A stretch of 64,000 bases of DNA from JABDGR01 sp964561455 (GTDB lineage Bacteria > Verrucomicrobiota > Verrucomicrobiia > Opitutales > JABDGR01): contig CAZLPS010000002.1 in assembly GCA_964561455.1 (NCBI GenBank), positions 1 through 64,000 of the forward strand, given 5' to 3'. Below the pieces are notes generated by a model. It was not told the DNA's origin. It did not search any database and saw only the letters and a program-made list of their open reading frames with translations. Positions 16,903 through 25,385 of the stretch are shown here, one piece after another; position 1 is the first letter of the stretch; the number at the start of each line of letters is the position of its first letter. Both the position numbers and the translations under genes were made by a program.

Positions 16903-18168
16903 ATGGATGACCGCGAATTGCTGCGAGAGTATGTGGAGCGCCAATCGGACACGGCCTTTGCCGAACTGGTGGCACGCCACGTCAATCTCGTCTATGCGAC
17001 CGCCCTCCGCATTGTTGGCGAGACCCAGGCCGCGCAAGACGTGGTGCAAACCGTCTTTATTCTCCTTGCGCGGAAGGCTTGGGCCGTGCGCGACGGCAAC
17101 GCCCTCATCGGCTGGCTCTATCGCACCACATATCGTATCGCCTTGGACGCCATCCGTGGCGAGCAACGCCGCCGCCAGCGGGAAACCGAAGCCATGAAAC
17201 TTGCCGAACCCGCCACCCGTGATGATGCGTCCTGGGATCAACTTGCGCCGCTGCTTGACGAGGCGATGCAGCAGCTTAATCGGGCCGAACAAAATGCGGT
17301 GCTGCTGCGCTTTTTTGAAGGCAAGTCATTGCGGGAAACCGGTGCGGCCCTCGGCACCAGCGAAGACGCCGCCCAAATGCGCGTCAGCCGCTCCTTGGAA
17401 AAAATGCGGGCGCACTTCGCCCGGAAGGGCGTGACCGTCGCCGCCGTCGCCGTGGCGGCAGTTCTTTCGGCCCGATCCAGTAACGCGGCACCCGCCGGTC
17501 TGGTGTCGCGGGTTACGGCGAAATCACTGGCGGCTGTGGGATCTTCCGGTCTTGGCGGGTTTCTTTTAAAGGCATTTTATATGAGCATAACGACTAAAAC
17601 CCTCGTGACGGTGGCCATCATTGTAATCATCGCTGCCGCGATTAAGAGCGGTCTTTCCCGGGCCCAGGAGCCATCGGCCGTGGCCGATCATCTGGCAGCG
17701 AACAATGCGGGCCGTTCTGCAACTGTTGCAGCACCGGTGCGCGCCACCGCCACGAACACGCCCGGCGCCTCCCCGGCCCTGCCCGGATCCTTTCCGCCTT
17801 CGAGTGCCGACCCCCGCACCAATTTGGACACTGCGATCACCCACGCCGTGCTCCTTTCCCAGAGTAACGACTTGGAAGGATTTATCCGGAACGTCTATTT
17901 GCCGCCAAATCTAACGCGACATTCGCCGCCGGGTTTGATTGATGAACTTGTGCAACCGATGCTTCAGGATCCGGAATTCATGCAGGTGCTTAAAATCGAA
18001 ATGGACAGTTTTAAAGCGATACAGGGCCAAATGCCGATCATGAGTGACAATGGAAACGCGGCTACCTATAAGGTCAATAATATGCCCTTTGTCCTAAAAA
18101 AGCAGGATGGGCTTTGGGGTATTGGCGGGGTGATTGATGCGTTTTCAGAGGATGGCGTCACGCCTTAG
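16903..18168 (+). CDS. ECF RNA polymerase sigma factor with membrane anchor and C-terminal extracytoplasmic domain
   Basis: A 421-residue protein. Residues 1-85 are sigma region 2 (AFAELVARHVNLVYATALRI, DVVQTVFI) and 115-172 are region 4 (LNRAEQNAVLLRFFEGKSLRETGAALGTSEDAAQMRVSR). An Ala-rich stretch leads to one hydrophobic helix at 230-248. After a Pro/Ala/Thr linker, residues 307-408 form a domain homologous to the C terminus of the lipoprotein at 3437-4150. The sigma part should be cytoplasmic and the C-terminal domain outside, which suggests signal-controlled release or allosteric control. No anti-sigma gene is adjacent. The ATG at 16903 starts region 2 directly. Confidence 0.85.
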   Translation: MDDRELLREYVERQSDTAFAELVARHVNLVYATALRIVGETQAAQDVVQTVFILLARKAWAVRDGNALIGWLYRTTYRIALDAIRGEQRRRQRETEAMKLAEPATRDDASWDQLAPLLDEAMQQLNRAEQNAVLLRFFEGKSLRETGAALGTSEDAAQMRVSRSLEKMRAHFARKGVTVAAVAVAAVLSARSSNAAPAGLVSRVTAKSLAAVGSSGLGGFLLKAFYMSITTKTLVTVAIIVIIAAAIKSGLSRAQEPSAVADHLAANNAGRSATVAAPVRATATNTPGASPALPGSFPPSSADPRTNLDTAITHAVLLSQSNDLEGFIRNVYLPPNLTRHSPPGLIDELVQPMLQDPEFMQVLKIEMDSFKAIQGQMPIMSDNGNAATYKVNNMPFVLKKQDGLWGIGGVIDAFSEDGVTP

Positions 18169-18337
18169 CCTCTTTCCCGAGTGGATATTGGGGGTGGCTG
18201 TGACCTGAAGGATACCGTTCGCCCTGATCGCAAGGAAGCTCGGGCGCTTTTACCGGGTGAAATAGCCTAATGGTCAGTGGCGAAACTTTTTTGTCCGGTT
18301 TTTCCGCGGGCGGGGTTTATAGTGCAAAACCGCCCCC

Positions 18338-19594
18338 ATGACCCCGGATAGCGAACTTTTGCGGCAATACGCCGAACACGGGGACCAGGCCGCCTTTGCC
18401 GAGGTGGTGCGACGCCAGGTGGATTTGGTCTATTCCGCCGCCTTGCGGGTGCTTAACGGCAACGTGCATTTGGCGGAGGATGTCACCCAGAGCGTATTTA
18501 CCCAGTTGGCGCGCCATGCCCGCGAGGTCGGCCATCACCCAACCTTGGTTGGCTGGCTGCACACCACCGCCCGGAATATGGCCATAAAAGCCATCCGGGG
18601 TGAGCAGCGTCGCCGAGTGCGCGAACAGGAGGCTTCCGCCATGCAAACCATCGAAAGTCGTGACGAAGTGAATTGGGAACAATTGCGCCCGTTCCTGGAC
18701 GAAGCAGTGGATCAACTCGGTGAAGAGGACCGCCACGTGGTATTGTTGCGTTATTTTCAAAACCTCAGCCATCGGGATGTCGGCGCAGTTCTCGGATTGA
18801 GTGAGGACGCCGCCCGGAAACGGTCGAACCGCGCCGTGGACCAATTACGCGCCCACTTCGCCCGCCGCGGAGTGGCCGTGTCGGCGGCGCGGTTGGCCGA
18901 AGTCGTCGGCGCCAACTCGGTCCAAGCCGCACCGGCCACCCTCGCGGCGCGCATATCCGGAAAATCACTCGCCGGCGCGGCGGGAGCTGCGGTTGGCCTG
19001 TCGGAAATATTTTTTATGAACACCAAATCCATTCTGGTTCTTGCGTCGGTTTCGATTGTTGGTGTCTTGGCCCTAATGATGTTTCGGTCGGCCAGCCCGG
19101 CCGGAATCCTTCCCCCGGCCAAGATCGCCCAGCCAGTTTTGGCACCGAAAGAGCCCGCCGGGGTTCCCGCCAAAATCGCAGCATCATTGGCGCCACCGAC
19201 TCCGGCTAAAGCCCGTCCAAGCTCGACGACAACAGTTGCGCAAACCAGCGAGTTGGTGGTCAATCAAGTTGATTTGGCCGAGGCAAAACTTTTTGTGACC
19301 CAGAGGATCGTTACCGCTCTGTTGCAGTATAAATTGGCCATGGGCCATTACCCTTCGACCGCCGATGGCATGCAGGCCCTGATAAATTGTCCGCCCGATG
19401 AGCCGGCGGCCAGTTGGCGTGGCCCCTACGTAAAAGCGATTCAAGTGCCATTGGACCCTTGGGGTCATCCCTATGAATTTGCCTTTCCTTCCATCCACGG
19501 CCAAAGCAACGGAGAATATGACGTGTGGTCCGACGGCCCCGACGGCATTAGCGGCACGGCGGACGACATCGGCAACTGGATGCCTTCGCCTTAG
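18338..19594 (+). CDS. ECF RNA polymerase sigma factor fused to a GspG-like pseudopilin domain
   Basis: A 418-residue paralogue of the preceding sigma factor. Region 2 spans residues 5-90 (YAEHGDQAAFAEVVRRQVDLVY, EDVTQSVF) and region 4 spans 120-175. A single transmembrane helix lies at about 230-249, followed by a Pro/Ala-rich linker. Residues 311-416 match the globular part of type II secretion major pseudopilin GspG: an AL-QYKLAMGHYPST start, GPYVK, DPWGHPYEF, and the calcium-loop-like ending SDGPDGISGTADDIGNW. Sigma and pseudopilin folds on one chain imply a membrane-tethered regulator. The start at 18338 follows CGCCCCC. The gap of 169 bases after the first sigma gene leaves room for its own promoter. 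Confidence 0.85.
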   Translation: MTPDSELLRQYAEHGDQAAFAEVVRRQVDLVYSAALRVLNGNVHLAEDVTQSVFTQLARHAREVGHHPTLVGWLHTTARNMAIKAIRGEQRRRVREQEASAMQTIESRDEVNWEQLRPFLDEAVDQLGEEDRHVVLLRYFQNLSHRDVGAVLGLSEDAARKRSNRAVDQLRAHFARRGVAVSAARLAEVVGANSVQAAPATLAARISGKSLAGAAGAAVGLSEIFFMNTKSILVLASVSIVGVLALMMFRSASPAGILPPAKIAQPVLAPKEPAGVPAKIAASLAPPTPAKARPSSTTTVAQTSELVVNQVDLAEAKLFVTQRIVTALLQYKLAMGHYPSTADGMQALINCPPDEPAASWRGPYVKAIQVPLDPWGHPYEFAFPSIHGQSNGEYDVWSDGPDGISGTADDIGNWMPSP

Positions 19595-19782
19595 AGCGTA
19601 TTAATCAATTCTGTAGCCGGACAGTGACCCATGGTCAACGCCGCTAGGTCGTTCCGCTCACGCTTCCCATTGCACCCATTTCTCTCATAGCTCACATAAC
19701 TCCCATAATTCCCAAGTTCACGCTGTACCGCCCCGCCCAGCTTCTCAGACCGGCTAGGATATTCTTTTAAACGCTCTAGAGC
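19591..19782. repeat. intergenic element with short terminal inverted repeats and an internal nonamer array
   Basis: TAGAGCGT at 19592-19599 is inverted at 19771-19778, and both copies contain the stop codons of the two convergent genes. Similarity extends about five bases further (TAGAGCGTATTAA against TAGAGCGTTTAAA). Inside, 19669-19713 holds five nonamers (ATTGCACCC, ATTTCTCTC, ATAGCTCAC, ATAACTCCC, ATAATTCCC). It could be a small non-coding mobile element or a bidirectional 3'-end structure. Confidence 0.5.
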
Positions 19783-20501
19783 AATGGCGGGATTTCGCTT
19801 TCCGGCCACACCTGCGCTTCGTCCATTAGCAGTTGCAGGTATTCGCGCTTGCCGACGTACAAAATAAACAGGAACAGCGCTGCGAGGAGAAACAATCCGT
19901 ACCACAGCGCGGCCACAATGGCCACGATGGCAATGACGCGGGCGACGTAGAGCGCCCACCGTGTGGCACGCAGGTAGTCGAGCTTGAATGCCAGCAGCGC
20001 CCGCAATACCCGTCCGCCATCCATCGGAAACACCGGCAAGAGATTGAAGCAACCGAGAAAAACGTTGGCCACGAGGAGGTAGTTGCCGATGGCAAACCAG
20101 TGCAGCGTCGGAACGGCCTCTTCATTTGCGTTTGCCGGCCAGCCGCCGACAAGGACAAAGCAGATGCCAGCGATGACAAAATTGACCAGCGGCCCGGCCG
20201 CGGTGATCAACAGTTCCGCCCGCGGGTCGCGGGGGATTCTTTCCATCAGCGCCATGCCGCCAATGGGCAGTAGAACAATGCGGCGGACAGGTATGCCGAG
20301 CCGACGGGCCGTCAATGCATGGCCAAATTCGTGGAGCACCAGGCAGGTATATACCAGCACGAAGGCAAACAAATAGATGCCCATTCCCCGGAGGTGGTAT
20401 TCGTCGTCGTCCGCCCAGCCCTGCACCGCGACGAGCAGCGGAAGCAGGAAAAACGTCGGATGCAGCTCCAGCGTGATGCCGGAGCAGCGGAATAACTTCA
20501 T
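19776..20501 (-). CDS. site-2 protease family intramembrane metalloprotease (M50)
   Basis: A 241-residue membrane protein. The zinc motif HEFGH lies in LVLHEFGHALTARRLG (about residue 57) within a hydrophobic segment. The second motif NLLPVFPMDGGRVLRA supplies the third ligand. Six or so hydrophobic stretches are visible. The family cleaves membrane-bound substrates such as anti-sigma factors, which makes its position beside two membrane-anchored sigma factors suggestive, though not proof of a link. ATG at 20501 (KLFRCSGITLELHPTF) gives the usual N terminus; 20516 is an alternative. It is divergent from the response regulator. Confidence 0.8.
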   Translation of the reverse strand: MKLFRCSGITLELHPTFFLLPLLVAVQGWADDDEYHLRGMGIYLFAFVLVYTCLVLHEFGHALTARRLGIPVRRIVLLPIGGMALMERIPRDPRAELLITAAGPLVNFVIAGICFVLVGGWPANANEEAVPTLHWFAIGNYLLVANVFLGCFNLLPVFPMDGGRVLRALLAFKLDYLRATRWALYVARVIAIVAIVAALWYGLFLLAALFLFILYVGKREYLQLLMDEAQVWPESEIPPLL

Positions 20502-20580
20502 TGACCCAAAGCGCATGATGATGAATCTTGAATGGTTCGGAAACGGCGACGCGCCTTTCCCGACCAGTCTTTTCCCCACT

Positions 20581-22110
<1,530 letters not shown>

Positions 22111-22263
22111 TCAATTTGACGAAATGGAAACGCGCGCATGGGCACGATTCTCATTTGCCGGGCGGAATTGGAAGATATGCCGGAAACGAGGAAAAAAAAC
22201 TTGATCTTTTAGTGGAGTGGAAACGTTGATGGATGCGGAAATACTTTCTGCCATAGGAATTTT

Positions 22264-23259
22264 CTACGTCTGGTCCCCATAACCCTTGAGATGGGTGCTA
22301 TGCCAGTTCCACGCCGTGGTCACAATGGCATCGAGCGTGGGGTATTGGATCTTCCACCCCAGTTCGCTCACTGCCTTGTGGTTGTCGGCGAAGAGCGCCG
22401 GCGGGTCGCCCGCCCGGCGGGGCGAAAGTTTGACCTTCACCTTTTTGCTGGAAACTTTTTCCACCGCCGCGATGACCTCGCGCACGGAGTTTGGCGTGCC
22501 GGTGCCCAGATTGTAGAATAGTTGCGTGCCCGGTTTCTTGAGTTTGTCGAAGGCCAGAATATGCGCGCGCGACAAATCATCCACGTGAACGTAATCGCGC
22601 AGGCACGTGCCGTCCGGGGTGGGGTAGTCGGTGCCAAACACTTCGATGCGCGGCAACTGGCCCAGGACTTGGGCAATGGCCAGCGGGATGAGATGTGTTT
22701 CCGGATTGTGGTCCTCCCCAATAACCGCGTCCGCAGACGCCCCGGCGGCATTGAAGTAGCGCAGGGCGGCGAAGCTCAAGCCATCCGAGCGCGCCAGCGC
22801 CTTGAGGACGTTTTCCAAATCCAGCTTCGACTCGCCATAGGGGTTGATGGGCCGCTGCGGATGGTCCTCGGTCAGCGGCAGGCGTTCGGGCACCCCGTAG
22901 GTGGCACAAGTTGACGAAAAGACAAATTTCTTCACCCCGCTCTTCAACATGGCCTCGAGCAGGTTAAGCGGCGCGGCGAGGTTGTTCTTGTAATACTTGA
23001 GCGGCGCGGTCACCGATTCGCCGACGTAGCAATACGCCGCAAAGTGCATCACCAACTCGATGCGGTGCTTCTTCAAGATGGCGCCGATGGCCTTCTCATT
23101 GCCCAAGTCAGCCTTATAAAACGGCACGTTCTTGGCCACGGCTTGGCGGTGGCCGTAGACCAGATTGTCCACCACCACAGGGCGGTGGCCCTGCGCGATA
23201 AGCTGACGCACACAATGGCTGCCAATATAACCCGCTCCCCCGACAACGAGAACATTCAT
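22264..23259 (-). CDS. galE: UDP-glucose 4-epimerase
   Basis: A 331-residue extended short-chain dehydrogenase that interconverts UDP-glucose and UDP-galactose. NAD binds at GGAGYIGSH (residues 7-15). The catalytic Ser/Thr is in FSSTCATYG and the Tyr/Lys pair in NPYGESK. The C-terminal RDYVHVDD and RAGDP motifs are typical of GalE. It is convergent with the response regulator and upstream of no other gal gene, so its main use may be supplying UDP-galactose for polysaccharides. Confidence 0.93.
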   Translation of the reverse strand: MNVLVVGGAGYIGSHCVRQLIAQGHRPVVVDNLVYGHRQAVAKNVPFYKADLGNEKAIGAILKKHRIELVMHFAAYCYVGESVTAPLKYYKNNLAAPLNLLEAMLKSGVKKFVFSSTCATYGVPERLPLTEDHPQRPINPYGESKLDLENVLKALARSDGLSFAALRYFNAAGASADAVIGEDHNPETHLIPLAIAQVLGQLPRIEVFGTDYPTPDGTCLRDYVHVDDLSRAHILAFDKLKKPGTQLFYNLGTGTPNSVREVIAAVEKVSSKKVKVKLSPRRAGDPPALFADNHKAVSELGWKIQYPTLDAIVTTAWNWHSTHLKGYGDQT

Positions 23260-23329
23260 GGACCCGCAGTCTGGCTGAAAATCATCCCCGTTGCCAAGAG
23301 GGAAAGCGGTGCAAACCCGATTTGCGCTG

Positions 23330-24022
23330 CTAGAGTAAATATTGTCCGGCCAGAAACGAAGCCAAATTGAAGAAGGGTATCACGAAGGTGTAGGTCACCC
23401 GTCCCAATAAGGCCTGAACCGGCTGCAGGTTGATGAGAATTAAAAGAATCCACCAGCTTTGCAGGGAAAGGCGGACAAAAGCCTCTTCCGTCATACCGAC
23501 CACGTGGCGCATAATACGGGAACCGTCCAAAGGCGGCAGCGGGATGAGATTAAAAACAATCAGCAGGCAATTTAACGAAATGATTTCACCAAACAGGGGT
23601 GCCGTATGTTGGGCGGTGGGCAGGGCAAATCGTCCCAGGAGACCCCATACAACTGCCGCAATTAGTGCGATCAAGACGTTCATGCCCGGCCCGGCGAGAG
23701 TTATCAGGATTTCGTCACGTACGCGCGTCTTGGGATTGGGTAAAGAAATCTGCACCGGTCGGCCCCAACCTATAATGCCAATGGGTAAGTGGGTGTGGGT
23801 AAGAATGGGCAGAAAAATGGACATCAGTGGAATCAGACCCGTGCCGATGGGATCCAAGTGGACAAGCGGATTGAGCGTGACCCGTCCCTGACTGCGCGGG
23901 AGAAAATCGCCAATGAGGTCCGCCAGCTTCGCGTGCCCGAATTCATGCAAGGCAATGCTGCAGGCCAGGATGATGTATAAGATCATTCCCTGCCGCAATG
24001 CGTCGAGCGTGTTCGGATCCAT
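23330..24022 (-). CDS. site-2 protease family protein (M50)
   Basis: A 230-residue membrane metalloprotease. The zinc motif is in IALHEFGHAKLADLIGD near residue 25, and the third ligand is in NLIPLPPLDGSRIMRH near residue 165. Its layout resembles the short M50 proteins with a cytoplasmic loop holding RGRVTLNPL-like sequence (SQGRVTLNPLVHLDPIGTG). It is not closely similar to the M50 protein at 19776-20501. The ATG at 24022 is chosen because the first helix starts just after it. It follows the TPR gene on the same strand with a gap of 40 bases, so the two may be co-transcribed. Confidence 0.8.
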   Translation of the reverse strand: MDPNTLDALRQGMILYIILACSIALHEFGHAKLADLIGDFLPRSQGRVTLNPLVHLDPIGTGLIPLMSIFLPILTHTHLPIGIIGWGRPVQISLPNPKTRVRDEILITLAGPGMNVLIALIAAVVWGLLGRFALPTAQHTAPLFGEIISLNCLLIVFNLIPLPPLDGSRIMRHVVGMTEEAFVRLSLQSWWILLILINLQPVQALLGRVTYTFVIPFFNLASFLAGQYLL

Positions 24023-24062
24023 GGCAAAACGACTAAAAGCGCAAAAATTCGGAAAATGGCAA

Positions 24063-25214
24063 TCAGGAACCGGCATTGCCCGGGAGTGGAGCAGGGGACC
24101 CGGGCGCACTCGGCTTCGCCAGCCTGCGCGCCAGTTCCAGCCGGCTCGCTTCCAGGGCAGGCAGCACTGGGTGTTCAATTAACGGGCGCGCCTCGGCCAA
24201 TCGCCCCAATTCCAGCAACGCCCGCGCGGTGTGCAATCGAATCATTTCCAGGAGCGCTGGGTTGGTGGTCCTTTCCGCCAGATTAGACCATGCCGCCAGC
24301 GCGCCTGTCCAGTCCGGGTTCACCATGTCGTAGAAGCTTTCCGCATAACGCCAGGCGTAAGCCGGTTGCTGCGGGGCCAATTCCGCGGCGCGGGCAAATT
24401 CCGCCGCCATGGTTTTGTTCAGTGCCGCCAGATCCAAAACTTTGTCCGCGAGAAAACTCTCATAATAGATATTGAACAACTCGCCGATTTGGTAATGGTA
24501 CAGCGGCTCCTTCGGCGCAAGCGCAGTGGCTTGATGGAACAGTTCCAGCGCCAGTTGGTAGTGCCCGGTTTCGGCCAGATGATTGGCCAGTTGCTGTTTG
24601 ACCACGGCCAGGCCCGGGTCGAGCGCATCGGCGTGCCGGAAAGCTTCATAGGCCATCTCACCCTGGCCGGTGCGCGCCAGGAGCTTGCCATAAAGCACGA
24701 GGGCGTTGACGTCGCTGGGGTAGGCGATGAGATAGTGAAGATATTCGTCATGAATCGCCTGGGCTCGCCGGTCGCGCTCGTCGTTGCTCCAAGTTTTGGG
24801 ATTCTTGGCCAGTGTTTGGAAAAAATCCCGATCTTCCACCGCGACCACCGCCAGGCGTTCGTCGTCACTTTTTGCTTTCGGCGTTGGCGATTCGGCGGGC
24901 GCTTGTGGCAGGCGGCTGGATACAATCTTGGCCGCCGCCGGCGGCGGTGGAGTGTATTTCGGCGCTGGTGTCTTTCCATCGTCGCCGCGAACGAGCTGGC
25001 TCCGCGTGGGCGTCACCGGGGTCAAAATGTGGTCCTCCCAGTCTTCCAGAGTAAACGGCGCGGGGACATTCGCCGGCCTCGTTGCCGCAGGAATTGCAAC
25101 CTCCGCAGGCGGCACGTCACCTTTGGTCGCGGGTTCACCGGCAGCGCCCAAGTTGGTCACCATCAGCAATAAGAACCATGGCCGCAGCCGTTTCCCCTTC
25201 GAAATAAAGGACAT
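24063..25214 (-). CDS. secreted TPR-repeat protein
   Basis: A 383-residue protein. Residues 1-27 look like a signal peptide (basic start, LLLMVTNLGAAG). A Pro-rich segment spans about 28-110. From about 135 on there are helical repeats of TPR type (for example AYPSDVNALVLYGKLLARTGQGEMAYEAFRHADALDP and the following HYQLALELFHQATALAP unit). The C terminus is Ala/Leu-rich. Function unknown; such proteins usually scaffold complexes in the periplasm. It is upstream of the M50 protease gene on the same strand. Confidence 0.7.
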   Translation of the reverse strand: MSFISKGKRLRPWFLLLMVTNLGAAGEPATKGDVPPAEVAIPAATRPANVPAPFTLEDWEDHILTPVTPTRSQLVRGDDGKTPAPKYTPPPPAAAKIVSSRLPQAPAESPTPKAKSDDERLAVVAVEDRDFFQTLAKNPKTWSNDERDRRAQAIHDEYLHYLIAYPSDVNALVLYGKLLARTGQGEMAYEAFRHADALDPGLAVVKQQLANHLAETGHYQLALELFHQATALAPKEPLYHYQIGELFNIYYESFLADKVLDLAALNKTMAAEFARAAELAPQQPAYAWRYAESFYDMVNPDWTGALAAWSNLAERTTNPALLEMIRLHTARALLELGRLAEARPLIEHPVLPALEASRLELARRLAKPSAPGSPAPLPGNAGS

Positions 25215-25385
25215 ATTCCGGCCATTCTGACCGCTGCCAGACTCTTGGGCAAGTTTGCGATTGCCACGACTTTCAAGCCCAATTCGGCCTTTCTCGTCAG
25301 TTTCACAAACATGAAATTAGGGTAATTCCACGCTTGCAGGGAGGGAAGCTTGGCTCCACTCTGGGCCAAAAGCGACAGAGTCAAG

